Shown here: positions 33,833 through 39,903 of the stretch, piece after piece | Layout of the letters: the number at the start of each line of letters is the position of its first letter | Numbering within the stretch: position 1 is the first letter of the stretch | Assembly: GCA_031362985.1 (NCBI GenBank) | Contig: JANLTO010000128.1 | Location: forward strand, 1 to 39,903 | Source of the DNA: SHZL01 sp031362985 | GTDB lineage: Bacteria; Pseudomonadota; Gammaproteobacteria; Xanthomonadales; SZUA-36 | Direction of reading: 5' to 3' | Length of the DNA stretch: 39,903 nucleotides | Made by a program: the position numbers and the translations under genes | Notes under the pieces: model-generated | What the model saw: the letters and a program-made list of their open reading frames with translations, nothing else | What the model was told of the DNA's origin: nothing | The model's database searches: none

Positions 33833-34362
33833 GCCTGTTCAAAGAACTCAAACGGCGTAACGTGTTCCGGGTTGGCATTGCCTACCTGGTGGGCGCCTGG
33901 GTATTGGCCCAGGTGGCCGAACTGCTGCTGTCCAACTTCGAAGCGCCGGCCGTGGTCATGAAGTCCATCCTGGTGGTGCTGATCATAGGTTTCCCCCTGG
34001 CGATGTTCCTGGCCTGGGCCTATGAGCTGACCCCGGAAGGCATCAAGCCGGAAGCCGAGGTTGATCGTCACCAATCGATTACGAGTCAAACCGGCCGCAA
34101 GCTGGACCGCATCATCATTGCGTTCCTGGTGATTGCACTGGGCTATTTCGCTTGGGACAAATTTGCGGAAAAGGGGCGGGAAAAGGGGCCGAATACATTT
34201 TCCTCAGCAGAGGGGGAAAGGGGTCAGGGGGGGAAAAGGGGTCAGAGCCCTTTTCCGCCAACTCCATTTCCAATAATGCAGCCCAAGTCTCATCCGCCAA
34301 GGAAGAAAAGGGCTCTGACCCCGTCGAAAAATCCATCGCCGTCCTGCCCTTCGTCAACATGA
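33829..34362 (+). CDS. TolB-like/TPR paralog E, N-terminal part (frame broken in repeat)
   Basis: Starts at a GTG (33829) that overlaps the paralog D stop (GTGA) and reads MSLFKELKRRNVFRVGIAYL, two membrane segments, YELTPEGIKPEAEVDRHQS and the third segment (IAFLVIALGYFAWDKF). From the palindromic repeat onward the frame no longer matches the family (KRGQSPFPPTPF...) and stops at 34362. The TolB-like/TPR part continues in the -1 frame (next entry). The two join into one protein if the G7 tract at 34227-34233 gains one G or the ribosome slips back one base there. Without that, this part would make a membrane stub with a basic Pro/Ser-rich tail. Confidence 0.75.
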   Translation: MSLFKELKRRNVFRVGIAYLVGAWVLAQVAELLLSNFEAPAVVMKSILVVLIIGFPLAMFLAWAYELTPEGIKPEAEVDRHQSITSQTGRKLDRIIIAFLVIALGYFAWDKFAEKGREKGPNTFSSAEGERGQGGKRGQSPFPPTPFPIMQPKSHPPRKKRALTPSKNPSPSCPSST

Positions 34363-35780
34363 GTTCCGACCCCGAGCAAGAATACTTTTCCGATGGCCTG
34401 GCGGAAGAACTGCTCAACCGCCTGGCACAAAACAACAATCTTCGTGTAGCCGCACGCACCTCTGCATTCCAGTTCAAAGGCAAGAACCTCGACGTGGCCG
34501 AGATTGGCCGTCAGCTCAAGGTTGAGAATGTGCTGGAAGGCAGTGTGCGCAAATCCGGTAATCGCCTGCGCATTACCGCCCAGCTGATCAAAGTAGACGA
34601 TGGTTTCCACGTGTGGTCGGAAACTTACGAACGTGAACTCACGGATATCTTCGCCATCCAGGACGAGATTTCTGTTGCCATTGCCGATGCCCTGGAACTC
34701 CAGCTGGGCACCGCTGTCAGCGAAGACAAGATCAAGCCCACTTCCAATATTGAAGCCTACAACCTCTACCTGCAAGCCCGTTTTGAGCTCGCCACGCGCA
34801 TCGAAAAGAATATGCTGCATGCGGCCGACTTGTTTCAGCAGGCTGTGGCGCTTGATCCCGCGTTCTCCAGGGCCTGGTCGGGGCTGGCGCTTACCTACGT
34901 CCTCCTGCCGGGGTATGGTCCGACCATCCCGGAGGCCGAGGGCGCCAGGAAGACAGTGGAAGCTGCCCAGGCCGCGATCAATCTCGACCCGGACAATGCC
35001 GAAGCATGGGTCGCGCGCGGGATGGCAGAAACCCTGTTCTTGTGGGACTGGACAGCAGCTCAAACCAGCCTTCAGCGTGCCATCACCCTGGCGCCCAACG
35101 AAGTGAACGTGGTGAATCTCTACGGCAGCGCCATAATCCTGCTGGGCGATTTCGTGCAGGCGGAGCGCTACGAACGCCGTGCAATGGAACTGGATCCCCT
35201 GGCGGCAGTGCAGTATGGCGACCTGGCTTACGTGATGCTGATCCTGAATCGCAACGAGGAAGGCCTGGAGTATGCGCGCAGCTCGGCCAGGCTGGGGCCG
35301 GATGCCGTCAACAGAGTCGGCGAGCTGATCCTGGCTTTGCAGCGGACTGGCAAGTTCGACGAAGCGCGCCAATACCTTGCACTGGTCGAACACAATCTTC
35401 ACGCCGATGCGGGGTTTCTGGCCTCGTGGTGGTGCCGGCAGTACTACCAACAAAATGACATAGAGCATCTGCGCGAGGCCCTGGCGCACTATATTGAGCT
35501 GGAAAACAGCGGCACTGGATTTGTCGTGAGGACCGAGATCGCCTTTTATTCCGCCTGGCTGGATGGTGTGGATGCCGCCTTGCCCTGGCTGGAAAAGGCC
35601 AATAAACAGCGCGAAAGTTTTCTGAACTCTCCTGAATTCTTTTACCTCCCGGAACGCATATCAACGGATCCAAAATGGCTGGAATTCTGGAACCGGCCCG
35701 GCCTGCGTGAGTTGATGGACATTCGCCGCGCGCATGGCCCATTTGAACACGTTGGCTACTGGAAAGAGCGGCCGCAATGA
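34152..35780 (+). CDS. TolB-like/TPR paralog E, C-terminal part
   Basis: Continuation of paralog E in the -1 frame. Family-like sequence begins inside the repeat (EKGSEPFSANS, later EEKGSDPVEKSIAVLPFVNM), then the TolB-like domain (LEGSVRKSGNRLRITAQL, FHVWSETYERELTDIFAIQD) and TPR helices to HVGYWKERPQ. The upstream limit at 34152 is a TTG in shadow sequence, not a credible start; an internal ATG (MSSDPEQEYF) would cut the TolB-like domain. The part therefore depends on frame restoration at 34227-34233 or is a pseudogene half. Codons and motifs after the break are otherwise intact, suggesting a recent or reversible change, or a sequencing error. Its stop overlaps paralog F (ATGA). Confidence 0.75.
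   Translation: MGQICGKGAGKGAEYIFLSRGGKGSGGEKGSEPFSANSISNNAAQVSSAKEEKGSDPVEKSIAVLPFVNMSSDPEQEYFSDGLAEELLNRLAQNNNLRVAARTSAFQFKGKNLDVAEIGRQLKVENVLEGSVRKSGNRLRITAQLIKVDDGFHVWSETYERELTDIFAIQDEISVAIADALELQLGTAVSEDKIKPTSNIEAYNLYLQARFELATRIEKNMLHAADLFQQAVALDPAFSRAWSGLALTYVLLPGYGPTIPEAEGARKTVEAAQAAINLDPDNAEAWVARGMAETLFLWDWTAAQTSLQRAITLAPNEVNVVNLYGSAIILLGDFVQAERYERRAMELDPLAAVQYGDLAYVMLILNRNEEGLEYARSSARLGPDAVNRVGELILALQRTGKFDEARQYLALVEHNLHADAGFLASWWCRQYYQQNDIEHLREALAHYIELENSGTGFVVRTEIAFYSAWLDGVDAALPWLEKANKQRESFLNSPEFFYLPERISTDPKWLEFWNRPGLRELMDIRRAHGPFEHVGYWKERPQ
34213..34322. repeat. Palindromic element, copy e, with G-rich expansion (paralog E linker)
   Basis: Left arm 34233-34255 and right arm 34305-34322 are inverted copies 49 bp apart, with extra partial A4G4 units on the left (from about 34165). 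It carries the G7 tract at 34227-34233 directly before the left arm. Confidence 0.82.
34227..34233 (+). other. G7 tract at the frame break of paralog E
   Basis: In the upstream frame the tract is divided G_GGG_GGG, the form of a homopolymeric -1 slippery heptamer. A -1 slip, or one added G, changes the reading from GGKRGQSPF to GGEKGSEPFS, exactly the linker peptide of paralogs C and D, and joins both parts of paralog E. The hairpin-forming repeat arm follows immediately. Phase variation, transcriptional slippage, programmed frameshifting and sequencing error are all possible. Confidence 0.65.
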
Positions 35781-36826
35781 GCCTGTTCGAAGAACTCAAA
35801 CGGCGCAATGTGTTTCGGGTGGGCATTGCCTATGGCGTGGTGTCCTGGCTGCTGCTGCAGGTGATTGCCACCGTGGTCCCCATCCTCGACCTGCCCGAAT
35901 GGGTGGCCAAACTGACATTGGTGGCGCTGGCATTGGGCTTTATCCCCACCCTGATTTTTGCCTGGGCGTACGAACTGACCCCCGAGGGCATCAAGCCTGA
36001 GGCAGAGGTCGATCGCACCCGATCCATACGGCCACAGACCGGGCGCAAGCTGGACCGCATCATCATTGCCTTCCTGGTGCTTGCGCTGGGGTATTTCACC
36101 TGGGTGGAAAAGGGGGTGGAAAAGGGGTCAGAGAACCATTTTCCGGTGACAGCCGAACGGAGCGAAATAGCTGGGTCAGAAAATGGTTCTCTGACCCCGG
36201 CAGAAAACTCCATCGCCGTCCTGCCCTTCGTCAACATGAGCTCCGACCCCGAGCAGGAATACTTCTCCGACGGCATCACCGAGGAAATCCTCAACCGCCT
36301 CGCCAGTGTCCGTGGCTTGCAGGTGGCGGCACGGACTTCGGCCTTTTCCTTCAAGGGCCACAACCAGGACGTGCGTGAGATTGCAAAGATCCTTGGTGTC
36401 GGCAATATCCTCGAGGGCAGTGTGCGCAAAGCCGACGGCCAGGTGCGCATCACCGCCCAGCTGATCCGCGCCAGCGACGGCTTCCACCTCTGGTCCGAAT
36501 CCTACGACCGCAAGCTGGAAAACATCTTTGCCATCCAAGACGACATTGCCAACCAGATCGCCGCAGCCCTGGAGATTTCGCTGGAGATTTCTGCGCAGCC
36601 ATCAGACCAGTCGGCCAAACTGGTGAACCCGGAGGTCTATGAACTGTATTTGCGCGCCCGGGCGCTGCACCGCCAGCGTGGGGCAGGTGTGTTGCAGGCC
36701 ATTGAATTGTTCCAACAAGCGCCTGGCCATCGATCCGGAATTTGCGCCGGCCTGGGCCGGCCTCTCGCACAGCTACATCGTCTTGCCCAACTATGTCTCA
36801 GCAGACGACTGGCATCGTCTCGGTGA
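35777..36826 (+). CDS. TolB-like/TPR paralog F, N-terminal part (frameshifted)
   Basis: Starts at an ATG overlapping the paralog E stop (ATGA). It reads MSLFEELKRRNVFRVGIAYG, two membrane segments, YELTPEGIKPEAEVDRTRS, a third segment (IAFLVLALGYFTWVEK), a linker with a variant palindromic repeat (EKGSENHFP...ENGSLTPAENS) and the TolB-like domain (SIAVLPFVNMSSDPEQEYF, LEGSVRKADGQVRITAQL). The family frame holds to IELFQQA (codon ending 36721), where the first TPR should continue LAIDPEF; an extra C at 36722-36723 throws it into PGHRSGICAG and a stop at 36826. The TolB-like half is complete; the TPR half is in the next entry. Confidence 0.75.
   Translation: MSLFEELKRRNVFRVGIAYGVVSWLLLQVIATVVPILDLPEWVAKLTLVALALGFIPTLIFAWAYELTPEGIKPEAEVDRTRSIRPQTGRKLDRIIIAFLVLALGYFTWVEKGVEKGSENHFPVTAERSEIAGSENGSLTPAENSIAVLPFVNMSSDPEQEYFSDGITEEILNRLASVRGLQVAARTSAFSFKGHNQDVREIAKILGVGNILEGSVRKADGQVRITAQLIRASDGFHLWSESYDRKLENIFAIQDDIANQIAAALEISLEISAQPSDQSAKLVNPEVYELYLRARALHRQRGAGVLQAIELFQQAPGHRSGICAGLGRPLAQLHRLAQLCLSRRLASSR
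36124..36198. repeat. Palindromic element, covarying variant, copy f (paralog F linker)
   Basis: Left arm 36124-36143 (GGGGTCAGAGAACC...) and right arm 36179-36198 (...GGTTCTCTGACCCC) are perfectly complementary over 20 bp, 35 bp apart. The core differs from the other copies (AGAACCATTTTC for AGCCCTTTTC), but both arms carry the matching change. Confidence 0.82.
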
Positions 36827-37640
36827 TGTCCTGGAGAAAAGCATGGCGGCGGCGCAAAAAGCACTCAAGTTGGATCCGAACCTGGCCACCGCCCTGCATG
36901 CCATGGGCAATAATCTGTTGTTTCGGTACGAATGGGCGAAGGCGGAAGAGTTCTATCAGCGCGCCTTGCAAATGGACCCTGATTCCGCTGACATCATGGA
37001 GGACTATGTCTCCCTGCTAACAGAGTCCGGACAGTTGGAAGAAGCCCAAAGAGTTGCCGACCGCATGCTTGAACTGGATCCGCGGGTGCCCGTTTTTCTG
37101 AACGCAATGATTGCTGTCAATGATTCCACAGGTGATTTCGAATTGCGTGACAGGAACATCCAGGCAGCACTGGACATCAACCCGGAGCTACCCAACATCC
37201 AGGGACTCAACCTCCTTCGATTGTTGCAGTACGGCCAGTTCGATGAAGCGCGCACCTATGCCAGGCAGATGGATAGTCCACAGGCAAGCGCCGGTGACAT
37301 CTTGCAAATGGTTGACTGGATGTCCAACGCCAAACGTGAACCGGGCCTTGGCGCGCTTGCCGCTATTGGCGACTTACCGCAAGCAGCGCTCCTGGCTGGC
37401 CGCTATGATATTTGGCTGAATGCACTCGAGCAGTCCGGAGCGGTATGGCCGGAATGGGGACTGGGGGGAGCGTCCGATCTGTTGGTGCCCAACGCGTCGC
37501 CGGAACAGATGCACCAAAACCGCACCGATCCCCGCACCAAGGTATTGCTGCAGAAATTACGCTTGCCCGAATACTGGCGCAAAGTCGGCTGGCCGGAAAT
37601 GTGCCAACCCATAGGCGAAGACGATTTCGAGTGTCATTGA
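36639..37640 (+). CDS. TolB-like/TPR paralog F, C-terminal part
   Basis: TPR half of paralog F in the +1 frame. Residues before about 36722 are shadow (MNCICAPGRC...); from there the sequence is family-like: LAIDPEFAPAWAGLSHSYIV, ALKLDPNLATALHAMGNNLL, ALQMDPDSADIMEDYVSLL, MLELDPRVPVFLNAM and a C terminus YWRKVGWPEMCQP. At least four TPR-type units are visible. Unlike paralog E, the break is not in a homopolymer (GCGCCTGG, where GCGCTGG is expected), so ribosomal slippage is unlikely; a true pseudogene or a sequencing error fits better. No good independent start exists for this half. Confidence 0.72.
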   Translation: MNCICAPGRCTASVGQVCCRPLNCSNKRLAIDPEFAPAWAGLSHSYIVLPNYVSADDWHRLGDVLEKSMAAAQKALKLDPNLATALHAMGNNLLFRYEWAKAEEFYQRALQMDPDSADIMEDYVSLLTESGQLEEAQRVADRMLELDPRVPVFLNAMIAVNDSTGDFELRDRNIQAALDINPELPNIQGLNLLRLLQYGQFDEARTYARQMDSPQASAGDILQMVDWMSNAKREPGLGALAAIGDLPQAALLAGRYDIWLNALEQSGAVWPEWGLGGASDLLVPNASPEQMHQNRTDPRTKVLLQKLRLPEYWRKVGWPEMCQPIGEDDFECH

Positions 37641-37658
37641 AAACCCTGACCAGGACGG

Positions 37659-38657
37659 ATGCATGAGCACGACGGCCGTATTGCCAGGGCGGGGATGATG
37701 AAAACGTTACTCGTTTCACCCCAGGCTGGTATGTGCAACCGATTTCGGGTGCTGTGTTCAGCGATACTGCTGGCCCGCCTGTCCGGCAGGAAACTGCATC
37801 ATTGCTGGGAGAAGGAAGCTCCGCACGTTATTGACCTGGAAATTATTCGAGGTATGCGCACGTCTTCATGGAGCACATTCTTTGTTGAAGACTCCGTGAT
37901 TCCCTTCCGGGCAGTTGCTGCGACAACAGCGATTGACCAGGTTTTTTCAGAATGGGGGCCGGGCGAATACTGGTATGGAATGCAGAGTTCTGCCATACAA
38001 CGCCGCAGGTGGAGTAGTGAAGTACACATTGAGCGCAGCAGTGCCGATGCCATTCTCAACAGCCAGGCCGACACGATTTTGCTGGAGACCAGTCTGTGCC
38101 TGAAACCTTCTTCCCTGACACACAGTGAGTTCGAGCATGCGTTGAGTGATATTTATTCTGCACATTTCAAACCGCTTCCGCTGTTTCATAAAATTGTTGA
38201 AAAGTTTGCCCTGAGTGGCCCGTATGTCGGTGTCCATATCCGCCGTAAAGACCATCTGCGCCATGTTCGTGCTGCCCATATCACAGCGAGAAGTTGGGAG
38301 GCAATCATTCGCCAGCACGTTGCTACTTCTGAGGCCATCTATTTCTGCGGTGACGATGAGGTTTTTGTTAAAGCTGTTGCAGCCCGTTTGCCGGAATATA
38401 GAAAAGTACCTGTTGATCAAGCACTCTCCCATACCCCCAAATTTCAAGCCTTCGTTGAGTTCTTATGTCTATCTGAGGCTGCGCGAATCTATGGGACGGT
38501 TGGGTCGAGTTTTTCCAGGGAAGCGGCCCGGTTTGGAGGTTTGCCGTCTGTGCTGTGCTCCACCGGGCGACCGGATACTGTGCTGCAAAGACTGTTGCAC
38601 TGTTTCGGGCTGGGCCACCAGCAGCTTGCATGTACAGAATTGCCGGGGCCCCGTTGA
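37659..38657 (+). CDS. Putative fucosyltransferase-like glycosyltransferase
   Basis: 332 residues from the ATG at 37659; starts at 37695 or 37698 (MMKTLLVSPQAGMCNRFRVL) fit the likely domain start better and have a purine-rich GGGCGGGG upstream. The N terminus (AGMCNRFRVLCSAILLARL) and the central GVHIRRKDH (His193, Arg195, Asp198) recall the NodZ/alpha-1,6- and O-fucosyltransferase superfamily, where an H-x-R-R-x-D motif binds GDP-fucose. A later GTVGSSFSREAARFGG resembles the nucleotide-binding C-terminal region. No signal peptide or membrane anchor is evident, so it is probably cytoplasmic. It follows paralog F by 18 bp and may share its operon. Donor and acceptor sugars are unknown; the superfamily call is by motif only. 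Confidence 0.6.
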   Translation: MHEHDGRIARAGMMKTLLVSPQAGMCNRFRVLCSAILLARLSGRKLHHCWEKEAPHVIDLEIIRGMRTSSWSTFFVEDSVIPFRAVAATTAIDQVFSEWGPGEYWYGMQSSAIQRRRWSSEVHIERSSADAILNSQADTILLETSLCLKPSSLTHSEFEHALSDIYSAHFKPLPLFHKIVEKFALSGPYVGVHIRRKDHLRHVRAAHITARSWEAIIRQHVATSEAIYFCGDDEVFVKAVAARLPEYRKVPVDQALSHTPKFQAFVEFLCLSEAARIYGTVGSSFSREAARFGGLPSVLCSTGRPDTVLQRLLHCFGLGHQQLACTELPGPR

Positions 38658-38674
38658 TTGGGGTCAGGATGGAT

Positions 38675-38715
38675 GGGGTCAGCAGGATGGATGGGGTCAG
38701 AGTCCTGCTGACCCC
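38675..38715. repeat. GGGGTCAGCAGGA inverted repeat after the glycosyltransferase gene
   Basis: GGGGTCAGCAGGA (38675-38687) and TCCTGCTGACCCC (38703-38715) form a perfect 13-bp stem with a 15-nt loop, preceded by GGATGGATGGGGTCAG-type direct units from 38658. It shares the GGGGTCAG core of the linker elements and may act as a terminator-like hairpin, though no T-run follows. Confidence 0.7.
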
Positions 38716-38744
38716 TGAGTCACGTTTTCAATAGGGAGTAAGCG

Positions 38745-39848
38745 ATGTCCGGAATACCCAGGTTCGCGCTTGTATTCTCACTGATAACAAGCATCGCCCA
38801 CGCCGCCGCTCCTCGGCAAATTGATGTATCGGAGGGCCCCACGGCTGCGGCCATCAACAGTCAACTAACCACTGCTGCTGAAAACGGCTTTGGTGGTGCA
38901 GTGATTGTCGAGGTGGACGGCGAGACTGTTCTCCGGGCCGGTTATGGCTACGCTGATCGCGAGCGGAAAATACCCTTCAGCGCTGATACCACGGCACAAA
39001 TTGGCTCCATCACCAAGACCTTCACGGCGCTGGCCGTGAGTCAATTGGTGGCCGAGGGCATGCTCGACCTCAATGTACCGGTGAAGACCTACCTGCCCGA
39101 TGCGGCTGAGCCTGCGGCTTCAGCCACCCTCAACCAGTTGATGACCCACACGGCGGGGCTAGCCGACTACTGTGGCGACGATTTTGACAAACGCACCCGG
39201 GATGAGCTACTGACGGTGTGCATGGCCATGCCCCTGGACCATGCTGCCGGGCCTTCGGTGTATTCCAACCTGGGCCTGAGCATTGCTGCAGCCGTGGTGG
39301 AGCAGGTTTCCGGGCAAGCCTGGGAGGACTATCTGCGCAACCACATCTGGCAGCCGTTTGGAATGACTCATGCCGGCTGGACCTTTACCACGGAACCGCC
39401 GGGCGGACTGGCGGTTGGCTATCTCGACGACATCTCGAAGGGAGTCATCTCTGACCGCATCGCTGCTCTGGATGGCGCAGACTGGAACCTCAAGGGCAAT
39501 GGCGGCTTGCAAGTATCCGCTGCCGACATGCAGCGTTTTTATCATGGTCTTATGAGCCAGCCGGAAGCCGTTCGTGCGCTGATGCTCAACTTTCACGCCC
39601 CGGGCGCGGATGCGGGCGTCATGGAGGGGTATGGACTGTTTTTCCGGTTGGATGAAAGCGGCCAGGTCTACCGCGTCGGCCATAGCGGTTCAGATGGCGT
39701 GTTCTTTTCCTATTTCTGTTTTTACCCACAGCAAAAGGCCTTCTTTTACTTCGTCGGTAACAACGGCGAAGGCCCGGTGGTCGCTCAGCTTAAGGCCGTA
39801 CTGAAAATGCTCGAGGATGCGCTGGGGGTTGGCGCCGCCGCTCGGTAG
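38745..39848 (+). CDS. Serine hydrolase, class C beta-lactamase-like family
   Basis: 367-residue exported protein with a signal peptide (FALVFSLITSIAHAAAP). It has the penicillin-binding/beta-lactamase class C fold motifs: Ser88-x-x-Lys91 (SITK), Tyr173-Ser-Asn (YSN) and His313-Ser-Gly (HSG). Family members include D-aminopeptidases, esterases and true AmpC enzymes; nothing here points to antibiotic hydrolysis. GIGDADRE-like context (GYGYADRERKIPFSADT) and LMTHTAGL are typical of the esterase/peptidase branch. It probably acts in the periplasm. It stands alone after the GGGGTCAG repeat, with AGGGAG about 6-11 bases before the ATG. Confidence 0.9.
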   Translation: MSGIPRFALVFSLITSIAHAAAPRQIDVSEGPTAAAINSQLTTAAENGFGGAVIVEVDGETVLRAGYGYADRERKIPFSADTTAQIGSITKTFTALAVSQLVAEGMLDLNVPVKTYLPDAAEPAASATLNQLMTHTAGLADYCGDDFDKRTRDELLTVCMAMPLDHAAGPSVYSNLGLSIAAAVVEQVSGQAWEDYLRNHIWQPFGMTHAGWTFTTEPPGGLAVGYLDDISKGVISDRIAALDGADWNLKGNGGLQVSAADMQRFYHGLMSQPEAVRALMLNFHAPGADAGVMEGYGLFFRLDESGQVYRVGHSGSDGVFFSYFCFYPQQKAFFYFVGNNGEGPVVAQLKAVLKMLEDALGVGAAAR

Positions 39849-39852
39849 CCGC

Positions 39853-39882
39853 TGAAAATGGGGTCAGTGAAAATGGGGTCAG
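39853..39882 (+). repeat. 15-bp tandem duplication TGAAAATGGGGTCAG
   Basis: Two perfect head-to-tail copies (39853-39867, 39868-39882), followed by AGTCAGGTGCCAGAGTC, just after the serine hydrolase stop. Same GGGGTCAG core as the other elements and the same 15-bp period as the duplication after phaC. Confidence 0.75.
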
Positions 39883-39903
39883 AGTCAGGTGCCAGAGTCG
39901 TGA

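Noticed and set aside
34290..35489. Long antisense open frame (399 codons) opposite paralog E
   Set aside because: It mirrors a high-GC coding region; no domain, start context or family-like sequence. The plus strand has clear TolB-like/TPR motifs.

Overview
The window looks like a piece of a GC-rich gammaproteobacterial chromosome, probably from a marine or otherwise environmental aerobe. The basis is the gene set: a class II-like polyhydroxyalkanoate (PHA) synthase, cytochrome bd oxidase, an RND tripartite efflux pump, a cobalamin-riboswitch-controlled BtuB receptor, a DddP-like M24 protein related to DMSP lyases, and many paralogous membrane-anchored TolB-like/TPR proteins starting with an 'LFxELKRRNVFRV' motif. 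I cannot name the genus from sequence alone.

Layout. 1-4606 (+): the 3' part of a copper amine oxidase gene, then phaZ (intracellular PHA depolymerase) and phaC (PHA synthase), all with overlapping stop/start codons. 4607-7365: an accessory stretch with a DUF222/HNH protein, a HigBA-type toxin-antitoxin pair (-) and a 36-codon relic of a TolB/TPR gene. 7392-9771 (+): cydAB. 9912-10769 (+): a secreted, probably outer-membrane protein. 10936-11528 (+): mazEF. 11652-17507 (+): adaptor, RND pump and outer-membrane factor. 17520-20611 (-): a DUF2147 protein and a large secreted protein with YNPxTG repeats. 20819-24845 (+): two tandem TolB/TPR genes. 24847-27262 (-): btuB with its cobalamin riboswitch. 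27383-30344 (-): a DddP-like gene followed by a 5'-truncated TolB/TPR gene. 30582-31826 (+): mgtE. 31880-37640 (+): three more TolB/TPR genes overlapping by 4 bp; the second and third each carry one frameshift. 37659-39848 (+): a putative fucosyltransferase-like glycosyltransferase and a serine hydrolase.

The most unusual feature is a dispersed palindromic repeat family. Its core is GGGGTCAGAGCCC with A/T flanks, usually present as two inverted arms about 31-49 bp apart. It lies inside reading frames: four TolB/TPR genes carry it at the same place, the linker between the last membrane segment and the TolB-like domain, where both arms are read as EKGS(E/D)PFS. Another copy forms the n-region of the BtuB signal peptide in a different frame. 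One copy contains a G7 tract exactly where the second TolB/TPR gene of the triplet loses its frame; one extra G, or a -1 slip on G_GGG_GGG, restores a single protein. Another copy marks the point where the truncated TolB/TPR gene begins beside the DddP-like gene. Simpler relatives of the repeat lie at gene ends (after phaC, after the glycosyltransferase gene, and at the window end). The repeat appears to contribute protein linkers, frameshift sites and rearrangement breakpoints.
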